Shown one piece after another: positions 34,091 through 48,927 of a stretch of 64,000 nucleotides of DNA (within the stretch, counting starts at the first letter, position 1; each line of letters opens with the position of its first letter). The notes below the pieces were generated by a model. The model had not been told where the DNA came from, did not search any database, and worked only from the letters and a program-made list of their open reading frames with translations. The position numbers were made by a program, and so were the translations under genes. The DNA comes from Medicago truncatula (lineage: Eukaryota; Streptophyta; Magnoliopsida; Fabales; Fabaceae). The stretch covers positions 43,125,262-43,189,261 of the forward strand of contig NC_053042.1 in assembly GCF_003473485.1 (NCBI RefSeq), given 5' to 3'.

Positions 34091-36372
34091 TTAGCATATG
34101 ATGATGTATTGTTTTAATAATTATTGGCTCCTCATCAGCTACGTTGGATTAATATTTTTGAAGCGTACCCATTGAATGAATTGGGAAATAGAAATCCAAA
34201 TAACCAATGATTTTGACTTTCTTAGCAGACATTCTTGAGGAAAAAGATTCTCCAAATTTGTAACGAGGCAACAAATAAAGGAAAAGTTTTGCTCACTGTC
34301 TTTGATTTATATTTTCGTTTTGATTTTCTAGTCCCTCGATTTAAGCATGAGAAGTATTAATAAATCACTCTTTAAGATACTTCTCTTTGATTGTTTAAAT
34401 TTCACACGAGTCTCACCAAATCTTGTTAGTTGTGGTAAGAGTGAAATCCGAGAGTAAGGATCCTAACTTGAAATCCGTGGCATGAAAAGGGCATGTAATT
34501 AAGAGTGGAGAACATAATTTCTAATGTTTGAGTCTGATGTCAACAAAACATCTAAAATCGAAAACTGAAAGTTTTTGGATAATCTTATATTTTTGGCAGA
34601 AAACAATGATAGTGTAAATTGGGCTGATAAAGCTATTAGATATTCCTTTCAGAAAAAGAAAAGGAAAAAAAACTACTCCCTCCGTCCCTTAATAAATGAC
34701 CTAGTTGACAGTATGCATTATTGACTTGATATATTTTGACCATACTTTTCTACTAATTCACAAAGATAAATAATATCATGTAAGATGTTGTTGGATTCGT
34801 CTCGATGAGTATTTTTAAAATATTAAATTTTTATAATTTTTTTTAGTAGAGAATTGAAGATATCAAAGATAAAACATATGCATTGGTATGTGTGTCAGAG
34901 TCAACTAGGTCATTTATTTAGGGACGTAGGGAGTATTAGATATTATTATTAAAGAAAGCTATTAGACATTGAGACGTTCTGATTTGGATTTCTTGTGAAT
35001 GTGGAAAGTCGCGAATTCTCAAAACGAATGCACATGGTATTTTTATTTGAGCAATATAATGATAGAACTTTCTTTATTTCTTTAACATGATGATTAATTT
35101 GGCATGGAGTATCATGTAAATAATTAGATGACGGATTGAAAAAGGGTAATTTATGTCGTGCGGGAAAATTAAATTTCTTTTCTTCAAGTGAAGCAATTTT
35201 GTCTGATTTTACTTAGTTACATTTTCGGTTGAATCCCTGATTAACAAGACCTTCCCCACACCAACAAAACAAAATGAAAGAAAAAGGCACGATGTGATTT
35301 CAACATGGTAAATTACATGTTGATTCGAGAAAACCACCTGAAGGGCACTGTTAAGTATGAACAAAACAAATGTTCTTCCAAATTTTAAAAAATTTCTTTT
35401 GCGAGCGTGTAGTATAGCATTCTGACCATAGTAACCAAGTCTTTACTGCGTGCATTGTTTGCATATGGCTGCTTTGAGAGGAGTATGTGATGCTGCAGTA
35501 AGGTTCAACTTTGGAACTTTATTGAACAATAGCGTATTCCTTTCGCAACCGGTTTGAACTTTATTCAATACATGATCAACAAGAATGAAAAGTAGAAATC
35601 AAATGGTTTGAAATGCAGCTAATTTTTGCTTTGACAATGTCATACTTGAATGAAAAGATTGTTTAGTGTTTGTCATGAGATTAATATTTCTGGGTATAAA
35701 GATTCGTATACATGAAATAACTTTGACATTATCAAGAAAAATGACGATTCCCATGATAAGGAAATGAACTAGTATGTATTTTCAAGCTTCATTAATACAC
35801 TTGGTGATACAAAATATTGACAAACGTTTTCCACAAGTGCACAAACAGAATTTCTAAAATTATCTTATTGACGAAAGCAGAGTTTCTATAAACATTTTTG
35901 AGAAGTTATTCATAAAAACAATTAACAACATAAAACAAAAGCGTCTCTAAGACGTAGTTTCATAGATTCAATCAACACTTCGTATAGTGGAGACTGAATT
36001 GATTAATAGAGAGAAACATGGCTTCATCAATTATATCCTGTAAATATGCAAGAGCAAAAGTGTGGGCACACGCATGTGTTTGGTTTAGTGGTGGCAACTG
36101 CAGCAGAGTTTAGGCCTTATGCACAGCCATGATTTTGGTGTTTTTCAAACACTCAAGTAAAGATCTGGATATGTAGTATGTCTAGCTTAATTTAGAAGCA
36201 AGGAATTTCATAATTGGAATATAAAATAACAATAGTATTTCTCAACAAAGTGCATTTCCATACCAAAATGGCAGCAAAATATAAACCCAATACAAAATTG
36301 TACTTGTACAGCTGAAATTTAGGATAAAACTTATGCTATAAAATTAAAATACTCGACCTCTGGATACTTGAT
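34091..36372. other. Intergenic region between fumarase and eL19
   Basis: Apart from the MITE at 34,676-34,933 nothing recognisable was found. The first few hundred bases are probably the FUM1 3' UTR. Confidence 0.5.
34676..34933. mobile_element. Stowaway-like MITE, 258 bp
   Basis: It starts CTCCCTCCGTCCCTTAATAA and ends with the near inverse TTATTTAGGGACGTAGGGAG. TA flanks both sides (34,674-34,675, 34,934-34,935). The ends extend inward through AATGACCTAGTTGAC and its inverse. Confidence 0.8.
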
Positions 36373-38363
<1,991 letters not shown>

Positions 38364-38414
38364 CTCTCTCTCTCCCTCAAACTCTCTCTGGTTTGATAAC
38401 CTGGCGGTGGAAGG

Positions 38415-38455
38415 AGGCTATATATATCTCCTATCTCTCACTAACCCTAGGTTTT
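38415..38455 (-). promoter_or_regulatory. eL19 promoter with telo-box
   Basis: CTAGGGTT (minus strand; AACCCTAG at plus 38,443-38,450) is a telo-box, typical near the start of plant ribosomal-protein genes. An AGATATATA run at about 38,420-38,428 may act as TATA box. Confidence 0.45.
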
Positions 38456-40372
38456 GCACCAGTTTTTTTTTTTTTTTTTGTGCGTATTGGGCAAGTAAAT
38501 TTGACTTTCTCTGAGCCTGTTTTGGGTCAAATTACTCATGGGCCTTTTTTGTCAACAAACTCTTGGGCCTCATTCTGTCAGATTTGTTTCGTTTATTTTG
38601 AAAATTACTCTTCTCACTTCCAAAATGTCTTTCGGAAACATAAGAGAAACAGACTGAACCATAAGAGAAACGTTAATTACACAAATATCACTTAGTCCAA
38701 TACTCATAGAAATTCGATGAACGTTTGTAGAATGACATCATTTTTCTCTTTGTTAAGTTTCTTTTTTGCTTTTTATTTAACATAGATTCTACCACCGTAA
38801 AATTCCTCCTATTTTGGTCCTTCAACAACTCGCTCATACTGCCGTGGTAGAGAATCTTGTCATGTTGATCTTTTTATAACGTGAGAATTTTTTTTGTTAA
38901 CTTTAATTAAAGAGCTGAAGTAGATAAAAAATATGGTTTTTTCATGTAGTCATAAAGTCAAGAAAAATGATCTAGAAGTTAAATTTCTTTTTTATAATTT
39001 TTTGCAAACATAATTAGAACTTTCCAACCATGGACGTGGTAATTATGAATTTTTAAAGTGTCAAAAATCAAAACAAAAAAATAATGAGCTGATTTTTTTT
39101 TTAAGAGAATTCTTCAAAAACACATAAAAATGATTTGTAAAGTTTTATAACATTACTAATACGCCTCAATTTATTTTAATTTTTCAACCAACATGTGAAA
39201 AATCACAATTTTGTTTCGAGTTAGCATAAAATCACGGGTCAAATCTGGTTCCCCTATTTTGTAGGCATGTTCACTAGAACCCCCACCACAAAATTTTGAA
39301 CTTTATTTTAAACATACCTGCAAAATTGGGGAACTAAATATCCGGTGAGTATATACTTACTTTTAACAAAATTGTAAAAAATCAAAATATATTGAGGTGT
39401 CTCGAAAAGGCTATAAAACTATGTAGAACATTTCTACGTACTTTTATTGTGGGACACTTTTTTTTAATGTCTTAAATTTTTTTTGCAACAAAATCATTAA
39501 AAAATTCAATCTCTAATCATTTTTCTTAACTCTATGTCTATTACGAAAAAAGTTTCACTTTTTTATTTCATTCTTAATTAATGTTAGTAAAAAAAATAAA
39601 GCAAAACAACTCTGATGTCATAAAAAAAGAAGTAAGATTTCCTAACACATTAGTGTGTGTTATTTTTTACAAGAATCATTTTCATGAAGAATGTTTGAAC
39701 CACACATTTTCAACACACTTTATTTAATTGATTAAAATTCATTTGATCCCACCAAATAACGTGGATCTCATGTATATTTGAACAAATAAAAAAAGTGTAT
39801 TGAAAAATACATGTTGAAATGTTTGTTGTCCGTCTTTCTCTTATTATTTTCATACTTTGTGCATATTACGGACACTATTTCAAGTTTCAACAATTAGCTT
39901 AAAAATGTGTTCTAATGTGTATTGGTTGGGGTAAATTACCCACAATTATTCCATAGATATCCTGATTGTGAAGCATTATTATTTGCTAACCAACAACGCA
40001 AGCTAAGACTTCTAGAGTTTAGTCAGCAAAGCAAAAGTAAAAGGCAATGCAAACTATATTTTTGGCGGCGTAGGGGTAAATCCAGGAAGGTTCATGTCAC
40101 TGCTGTCACGCATTCTCCTTTAAACCCTCCCATTTTTTTACAACTACAAATACCCTCCAAATCTATCCACATCTTTGTGTCATTCTCACTCAAACACAAG
40201 AAAAACAAAATTCACAACACAACAATTTTTCTTCCTCAATAATAACCCACTCAACCTCTCATATCAATCATAATACTCTATTCTTTCATTGCCTTTTCAT
40301 AACACCATTTCACCCTCCAAAACCTCTCCTTGGCTAGCTGATACATCAAGCAATACTCATCATCATCAAAGA
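38456..40372. other. Intergenic region and ERF leader
   Basis: Contains a small imperfect hairpin (39,244-39,338). The C/A-rich stretch from about 40,110 with CTC and CAT repeats looks like the 5' UTR of the ERF gene. Confidence 0.5.
39244..39338. repeat. Imperfect 28-bp inverted repeat with short loop
   Basis: Left arm 39,244-39,271 (TCTGGTTCCCCTATTTTGTA...) and right arm 39,311-39,338 are inverse copies with five mismatches. The loop is about 39 bases. Possibly a tiny MITE. Confidence 0.6.
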
Positions 40373-41425
40373 ATGTGTGGTGGTGCTATCATCGCTGACT
40401 TCATTCCTCGCCGTGACGGCCGCCGTCTCACCGCCTCGGAGCTCTGGCCTAACTCATTTGGCCAACAGATTGACTCCTCAAACTTCGGTTTTTCTCATAC
40501 TGCTGCTGATCAACAACCACCCAGCACTCTCAAAAGATCACAGCCTCCCAAAGGTGAGTTACTATTTTCTTTTTCTAGTCCTAATACCCTTTTCATTTTT
40601 CTTAACTCATATCTAGTTCAAGCACCGACTAGTAAGTTGTTTTGTATTTGTTAGAGATTTTTCTTATTTGGGTTTTTCATTTGAACAGTTAATGAACGAG
40701 TTGAGAAGCCACTGAAAAAACAGAGGAAGAATCTCTATAGAGGAATTCGACAGCGTCCATGGGGAAAATGGGCTGCAGAGATTCGTGATCCAAGAAAAGG
40801 AGTTCGTGTTTGGCTTGGTACATTCAACACTGCTGAAGAAGCTGCTAGAGCTTACGACAAAGAAGCTCGAAAAATCCGTGGCAAAAAAGCTAAGGTTAAT
40901 TTTCCTAACGAAGATGATGAATATACCATTCATGCTACTCGTCGCTACAATAATAATCCTCCACCGATTCGACCACAGAAGCTTCCTCTATATCATCAAC
41001 AACACTATCAGAAGAATCTGAACTTGGAATTTGGTTATGATCTGAACCAAACTGACACAATTCATGCTATCAATACTGGTTCTGGTGGTGATGAGAATTC
41101 TTTATTTGGGTCTGGTTCAGTTTCAGAGGTTGGTTTTTCTGTGATGGAGTTCAATGGTGGTTCCAATCAGAATGAATTCGGTTATTTTGGTGGTGTTGTG
41201 AATGAACATGAAAAAGAGAAAGAGAAAGTGGTAGAACAAGAAACACATGTTGTTGAACAAGCTGAAGCTGAATTAGCAAAAAATGAGGTACAAGAATTGT
41301 CTGATGAATTGTTGGCATACGAGGATTACATGAAGTTTTATCAGATTTACTATGATGGACAATCAGTGATGCCACCTAATAATGTTCAGGAACATGTGGT
41401 TGGAGATTTATGGAGCTTTGATTGA
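40373..41425 (+). CDS. Group VII ERF transcription factor (RAP2.2/RAP2.12-like)
   Basis: Two exons (40373-40553, 40689-41425) give 305 residues. The N-terminus [12 protein letters not shown] is the group VII ERF signature. After Met removal the exposed Cys2 is, in this family, oxidised by plant cysteine oxidases and feeds the Arg/N-degron pathway, so the protein is stable only under low oxygen. A basic KPLKKQRK stretch (about 67-74) is the probable nuclear signal. The AP2/ERF domain follows (about 74-133; [19 protein letters not shown], then [17 protein letters not shown]), with the Ala and Asp residues typical of ERF rather than DREB. The C-terminus carries the acidic/aromatic motif around [16 protein letters not shown] found in RAP2.2-like members, a likely activation region. 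Expected targets are hypoxia-response genes. Confidence 0.93.
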
Positions 41426-43344
41426 TGGTAACAATAACTGTTTTTCATGCTTCGGTTTCTTCTGTGAAGCTTCTGTGAAGACAGAATTTTTCCCATTCTT
41501 ATTATTCGGTTATCTCTATTTTGCATTTAGTATGGATGGAATTGTAAATTTGGCTACTTTGAATTTCGATTCTCTAGTTTATCTATTTTTGAGTTAATTA
41601 GTAGGGTTATGTCAAGTTTTGTTCAATTGTAATTTTTTGGTGTTTAACCAAATGAAATTAACAATGTTTCAATTCCAATACAAATTTTGTTGATTATGTT
41701 TTCGTTTCAACATCGGATTATGGCTGCGTTTAACATCGGATTTTAACTCATCAACTGAGAATACTTTTTTAATTTTAATTTTTTTTTTTTTTTTTATCAA
41801 TTACTTTTAAACTAAATTAAAGTGTAATCAAACTGCGTTCTATCTTCCTTTTTTTTGAAGACAGAGACTGTGTTGGTGTTTTTTATTTTATGCGTGTTGG
41901 TATTTCAATTTTCAACCATTTAGCATAAGGAACTAGCCTCTCACATTTAGCAACTGATACTCCTCAAATAGGAGTTTAGCATAAGAGATTAGTCTCACAT
42001 ATTAGGTACCTGCAGACAATATTTACGTAGGATTGCCTTCAAACTTCAAAATATGAACTATAAAACCAAATTATGCTTAGCAAGAACCCCTTGTTGCATA
42101 TCTTGAAAAATGAATGAAATTTGTGTTTTTTATTATTTATCAAGTCAAATTCTTTTTTCTTTTTTTCATAAATCGTTTTGCATAGTGTTCTTGTCAAATA
42201 AGTTTTTCTTAAGTTTGTCTAAAACAAATTCTTAGGTGTGATGAAACAGGGTAAGGGCATAATTTTTTTCTTATTAAATTGTCTAATAATTAAAAATTCA
42301 CTTGTTAAGTGAAAAATTTTAGAGTTCAAAGCCAACCCCGATATAGTACAATGTTTCTGATAATTGAGTTATGAATTCTATTATTTTTTCATATTACACT
42401 TGCGCGACATGATATCATATGACATTAGACAATTTAAGTGTAACACGTTACAATACCATTATTTTAAACATAAAAATATGTGAAATAAGGAGAAAGAAAA
42501 TAATTAAATTGATTTATGTGTTAATGTTAATGACATTCTCGTGAAGCATTTTCTTCTATGTATTAGTTAAAAAGAAGGTTTTTCCCTGAAAATAATAATT
42601 ATTATCATTGGCTATAAAGTGGTTAACGTAACTGCCATTGAATGGGGAAATGATAGATAGGGATGTGATGCAAAATGGGAATATGGTTAAAAAAGAAGTA
42701 ATAATAATTGAAAAAGGCAAAGGAAGAATCCAATCCAGTGGCGCACGCAGCTGGTTTTGTGTTATAAAGTTGGCGGATTTGAAGTTTCTCTTTCTTAGGA
42801 AAACAACCGACGCCGTACTCAGTGGGCGCCTACGGGTTCAAAATACTTGTTCTAACTCACGGACCAGATGATAGTTAGGCACTGTCTCATCCTACCACCA
42901 ACTCACGGACCACGTGACACATTCAACAAAATTAATTAATTAAATAAGTTCATGCAAAAACAAATTTGAGAAAATAACCTTTCAAAAACATAAATTTAGA
43001 ATATTTAGGACACATATTAAGGGTTACATTAAGAGTAAATATTTATCAAACCAAATTAATCTTTAATCTTTTTTAAAATAATTGACACATTTTCAATGTC
43101 TAATTTCTATTTTTAGCACTATAACATATGTTTAAAGATAGATGTTAATATTTCTCTTTTTTATTAATTAAAGGGATATTAGTGACGCTTGTAATTGTCT
43201 CCTAATGAATTTGAATTTAAAGGGTCATTATTTTAAACAAAGAACTACATTTTTTATTTATTCAATTAATGATGTATATGATCTTTATTATAGACCACAT
43301 ACTTCATTTAATAAATGAATCTAAAATATTGATTTTTGTTTATA
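41426..43344. other. ERF 3' UTR and intergenic DNA
   Basis: No gene recognised. AACTCACGGACCA occurs twice near 42,856 and 42,899, a small local duplication. Confidence 0.5.
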
Positions 43345-43638
43345 CTCCCTCCGTCCCTAATTATAAGACCCTTTTGCTAAAATCACGGGAATTAAGAAAG
43401 CGGATATTTGTATTAAAGTTGTTTGTAATCACTATTGTTTTTACAATTTTATCCTTAAGAGAGAGAGTTAGTTTATGTTTTTCATATGTTACTTATTGCT
43501 GATTGAAGAAAAAGATGTATAATAAATAGGGGCGTGTATGTAAAGAAATAATTAATGTAGTTGGAAATAACAAAGGGATCTTATAAAAAGGGACAAAAAA
43601 AATTCTCAAAAGGGTCTTATAATTAGGGACGGAGGGAG
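43345..43638. mobile_element. Stowaway-like MITE, 294 bp, intact ends
   Basis: It starts CTCCCTCCGTCCCTAATTAT and ends with the exact inverse. TA flanks both sides (43,343-43,344 and 43,639-43,640). The truncated copy at 4,942 is the same family in reverse. A further end fragment lies at about 43,885-43,905. Confidence 0.9.
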
Positions 43639-43640
43639 TA

Positions 43641-45930
43641 ATAGTGATCAGATGGTGTACATATTTTGAACAGATATAATGTAGTTAATGTCTTAAATTC
43701 GTGTCTAAATTTTACTAAATTGTTGTTCTTTATTTATATGTGTATTTAATTTGGTTTTCTATATTCTAATATAAATTAATAGTATTAATTAGAGATACAT
43801 ATATACGGAAAAAATAATAAATGCAAATAATAATTTATATACGGATTTATATTTAAAGACTGTACTTTTTTTTAAATGAGATTTATAATTAAGGACGGAG
43901 TGGATACGACTTACCATACTTGGCCATTCTTCCTAAACCAACAAAAATAATAAAATCTTTCTAGAGTTTAGAATAAGTAAAATAAGTAGTGTGATCCTTT
44001 AATTATTTTTTTTTTAGGAAATGTGATTCTTTAAATTATTGTTTTGTAATAAATTATTCCTTTAATTTTATTATGCAACAAATTAACTTTTTCGTATAAT
44101 CACTTTTTAAGTGACTTAGATGGAAAGAGGGTCAAGGTGACAATATTTTATGAATAAACATCAATTTGCAGAAGGAAAAAAACTATCTTGTTACAAAAAC
44201 ACTTGTTTTTTTAATACCGTTTTTAAAATAGTGTCTAAAATGAGAAAATTACACTTTTAGTCATTTAATTTAATTTCAGATAACAATTTAATCCTTTATA
44301 TTTTAGGTCCATTTTCATATAAATTTTTAAGCCTCAAATCTAATATTCTTATGCAAACATAGATGAAAACCATAGATTAGAATATTGAAAAGCCATAAAA
44401 AAATGAACCCAGTAATTTGAAGTATGAAAATTCATATGTAAATGGTCCAAAAAGACAAAATTAAAATAAAAAAGATAAAAGATCAAATCGTTAATTAAAA
44501 TTAAATTAAATTATTAAAAATTCAATTTTACCAATCTAGAATTGAAGGAAATTAATGTAGAGACTAACGAACTTAATAAGTCATAATTTTATAAAAACTC
44601 AACATATTTAATTATTAAAAAAACAACTTGTTATTTTTGTAATAACTTAGTCAATATTGACATGTCACGATTAATTGGTGTGTCACCAACAGTAAAACTC
44701 AAGAATAATATATATATTTTTGTTGAGAAATCTCAAGAAAAATATGTAATTTGTTAATTAGGCAAGTTGATGGGTTGACCCAAAAAAATTAATATATAAA
44801 TTAGAAAGAAAAAAACTAATAATATTAAGGGTTAAATAATGTTTATACTCGGTTATTTGAACGATTTTTTGTTTATCCTCTTGTAAAATCTTATTTTTAG
44901 ATTCTCCCTTATCATATAAAAATTCTTTAATTTTAGCCCCTCGTGGCATCTAACTAGGCAAAAACGCAAAACTAACACGTTTGACTATGTAATTGATTTT
45001 AGTTTTTAAAATTTATTTTTGGTTAAGTTTTTTTTAATAATTAAATAAAATGTCATTATTTTTAAAAGAAATTTAAAGATTAAAAATAATCTTCATCTTC
45101 ATAACTTAAAAGTATCTTCATCATCAAATTCAACCAACCCCAAAACAAATCATCATCTACACTCTCATCATCCACTCTCTCTATAAAAAAAAATAAAAAA
45201 AATCAACAAACAAGGCTTCAACCAACATCATGTATTCATATTAGAGTAAATAGTCGATTATCCTCCTGAAATTGTAAGTTTCATCAATTACCCCTCAGAA
45301 ATTAACAAAACTTCAATTACCCCCCTGAAATTGCACAACGTTGACCAATTTACCCCCTCCGTCAAATTTTTATGTTAGTTAACATGACGTTTTGCAAATA
45401 CCCCCCTGAAGTTTTGTACTTATGTGCAAAATGCCTCATGAACTTGAAAATTTATATATTTTTTTTCTTATCCTTAAAAGTGACTGCATTATCACTGAAT
45501 TGTGGAGCATATTAGCTAAGTTTTGACGGTATACAACCATATATGTTCCTTTAAACGATCAAACATTAACCATGTATTAGAGTCCAACGATATGAAAGTC
45601 AGCATAGTAAAGTACAACCACACTTGTCAGATGGAAAACTAATACATGTCATACATAATGAAGCACATAAATAATACATGATTGACATAATTAAGAATTA
45701 CCAAGATGTCATAGTATATGGCTTTGCTATTACTAATTTTAACCACACCAAAAATTTCCACTTCCTTTATAATGAAATTTCAACACACTTCTCTCACTTT
45801 CAAGAAAAAATATATAAACTTCTTACTTCTCTCACTTGATTCTGATTTCAACAAGTTATACCTCAAAAAACATAAAAAGAAAGACCGTTTGGAGAAATAA
45901 ATTCTTCAACTAATTCCAAATGGAGACTTC
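43641..45930. other. Gene-free AT-rich region
   Basis: Apart from a MITE end fragment near 43,885 and a one-ended fragment near 45,245-45,440 (AGAGTAAATAGTCGATTA..., akin to the Mutator-like MITE at 61,312), nothing recognised. Confidence 0.5.
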
Positions 45931-47200
45931 ATGCTAGTACCTTAGGGAGAAGACATTGTGAAGAACGTCAAAACAGAAACTAGCATGCCTGATTTGGTGA
46001 AGGTACAACTAGTCACATGTTTGCATGGACTACAATAAACTTCACTAGAATCGACCTTTCTGCAAAAGTTGTAGGAAGAAATTTCTCAAGAAAGTGGAGG
46101 CTTTAGAAAAAAAACTGTAAAATCCCTTGGTTTTAATTTTTAATAGGACAAGGAATCAAAGAAAATTCGGACAAGCGCAAAGCATTCATGGAAAGCCCAA
46201 CACCATACTCTAATAAATCAATTTAAACCCTTAATTAATGTGATGTTGACAACGCTCTAGCGATTTGTCTCATATTAGCTCAACACGCTTTGCCCTTATT
46301 TAAGTTACTAATTAAGAAAATAGGTTAAATTAGAATGGAAAGATGAATGTGAAGTTGCACTCACTCATCTCAAGAAAGCATTGTTCCAACCACCAACATT
46401 TTCTCAACCAGAGGAAGGGGAGATTTCATATTTGTATTTGTCTGTAGCTTTTGAATTCGTAAGTGTTGCTCTCATAAGAGAAACAAAAGAGGACAAAAAA
46501 ACTAGTGTGTACTTCATGAGAAAAGCATTACAAAAGCTTGAAATACATTACCAGATTATTGAAAAGGTCGCCTCGTATTGGAGGCTAGGAGACTTCGAAG
46601 TAACTTCCTAGCACATACAATCATAGTGTGAATAGACCAACTGATAAGGAAAATCCTTTTTCGATGAGATGTGATAAGCCAAATGATGAAATAGTTCTTG
46701 AAGTTATTTGAGCTTTACATCAAGTTTGAAGCTAAGAAGGCACTAACAATGCATATGCTTATAGATTTCGTAGCACAAATGAACACTTCTCCCGAAGAGA
46801 AGACATACAAATTGATCATCTTAATCGATGGATCATACAACTCCAAAGGAAATGGCGTAGGGATAATTATAGAAAATGAGTAAAGACTCATCGTTGAAGT
46901 ATTCTTAGGGTTGTTCTTTACCACGACCAATAATCAAGCTGATTAACACGAAGCTTTCATGGACAATCTAAATGAAGACAAGAAAGCAAAGGAAATAAAA
47001 ATATGCATAAATTCCCAAGTCTAAAGAGAGTTTCAGGTAAGAGATAAACACCTATTAGAATACCTTGATGTAGTTAATGAAAAAATGAAAAAATTTGACT
47101 ACCTCTAAGTGCAACATGTTCCCCACGAACACAATACACGAGCAAACATCCTTTCAAAGTTGCAAGTACCAAGACGAAAAGAGGAATCATATTTGTGAAA
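45930..47200 (+). mobile_element. Ty3/gypsy retrotransposon remnant (pol fragment), fossil
   Basis: Pieces of a gypsy polyprotein are recognisable in order: the end of the reverse transcriptase, an RNase H-like stretch (about 46,340-46,580), and a second, archaeal-type RNase H region (about 46,765-47,165). The second RNase H suggests the Tat/Ogre lineage. No LTRs, gag or integrase were found. It is broken in several places (at least five) and clearly old. Confidence 0.6.
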
Positions 47201-48439
47201 GCAAAGTTAATTAAAAATTCAAATGAGAAAAAAAAAATATTCACATTAAAAATGTCCTCTTTTACAACAATTTGAAACTGGAAACATAAAAAAACATAAG
47301 ACAGAAAAAATATAAGCCCTCGAAAAAGAATAAAACTCATATTGAACACATAAATGAGAAAGAATGAGAGAAGTAAAAAATGTCAATAAAAATGGTAAGA
47401 ACTAAGAAAATAAATAAATAAAAAACAAAAGGAAGTAGAAAAGAGAAGATATAAGTAAACCTTTATAATATCAGAGTTAGATGGTCAAACATGCCAATTG
47501 CCAACTATGTGGAAAAGACATATGGTAGGGGGTTAATGGTAAGGTGGCTCGCAATGAGTTTGTTTTTTGAGTTATTAATGTGTAGGAAGTCTTATGAGTG
47601 AGTGTTGTTATTGTTGAAAAAATGTTTAACATGATTCTTGTGTTGTCCTGTTCATCTCTACAAAGGTGTTTGATTTGATCATGCTTTTCCTTTTTGATTG
47701 GTTTCTATATTTGTTCACTATTTGAGTAGCTTGTATGTTATGTTGTGTGGTAATTGTGAATCTATATGATTTTTTTTTTTTGCTTAGGATATGGTAGGAT
47801 TGATTTTATTCTCAGGGAATATAACAATATAAGAGGATGTCCTTCCTTTAATTCCTCTGTTCAGAAAGTAGCAACACTTAAATCAATAGGATTTTGTTGG
47901 CTGCTTCATCTTTAGTAAAGGAAAATTCTGCTCCATCTTATATCTCATTATTTCAGTGATTGTTGGATTTGGTACAATTATTTATACCTCAAATTTACTT
48001 TTATTTTGTTTTTGTTCTCACATTCCTTCTAAATACTTGTAGCTAGAAGACTTTTGTTGTTTCCAAGGAAGCTATGAAAAATGGTGTTGCAAGCCAAGCA
48101 GATTTTTGTTGCATTAGCTTTGCTTAGATCCCTCATGGCTAATGTTTTTTTTTATTTTATTTTAATTTTTGGTGGAAAAAGTGATTGTTACTAGGTTTAG
48201 TTAGGATATCTTATTTCATTGATCTAAATTTTGATCAAAATGTAGTATTTTGATTTGCTTGGATCATGTAAAAACACTTATGTAATCTCTAGATTCAATG
48301 TGGTGGATTGAGTAAAAAAACTCCTATAGATAATCCACTTTTTTCTAATCTATTTCAATTAGTAACATTTTTTTGATAGATTCACAATTTTTTAGTCTGG
48401 ACAATTTTGCGACACTTTTTTACAACTTCTCAAAAATTA
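47201..48439. other. Gene-free region
   Basis: No gene recognised. GCGACACTTTTT near 48,410 recurs at about 49,000 on the other side of the MITE, so the MITE may have landed in an older repeat. Confidence 0.45.
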
Positions 48440-48927
48440 GGGTTAAATATGTTTTTGGTCCCTATAAATATACCAACTTTTCGTTTAGTCCTTCTAAAAT
48501 TTTCCTTCAACTTTTAGTCCCTATAAAATTTTCAATCACTACTTTTGGTCCCTAATTTTAAGTTAATTTTTGTATTTTTTTAATGAAAATGTGTAGAATA
48601 TTATAAAATAAATTGCCAAAAAAATAATTTTTTTAATAAAACACAAATTAAATATGAATTTTTAACTGTCAAAAATATAAAAATCCATATTAAATTCATG
48701 TTTTGTCAAAAAAAATCTAATTTTTTTTGGGTGAGATTCTTATAATATTTTGAATTTTTATGCAAAATTTTATTCAAAAATATGAATTATATATATGAGT
48801 TTACTTTAAAGGATGAACCAAAAGTGAAGATGAAATTTTTTTGAGGGACTAAAAGTTGAAGAAATTTTTTAAAGGGACTAAAACGAAAAGTTGACATATT
48901 TATAAGGATAAAAAACATATTTAACCC
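48440..48927. mobile_element. Mutator-like MITE, 488 bp
   Basis: The left end GGGTTAAATATGTTTTTGGT and the right end (ACATATTTAACCC) are inverted. The 9-bp duplication CAAAAATTA flanks it at 48,431-48,439 and 48,928-48,936. Nine bases is the length made by Mutator-type transposases. It is non-coding. A fragment of the same family is nested near 6,530-6,625. Confidence 0.8.

Noticed and set aside
39922-40242. 106-codon frame before the ERF gene
   Set aside because: It overlaps the likely promoter and leader, has no family match and is low-complexity at its end.
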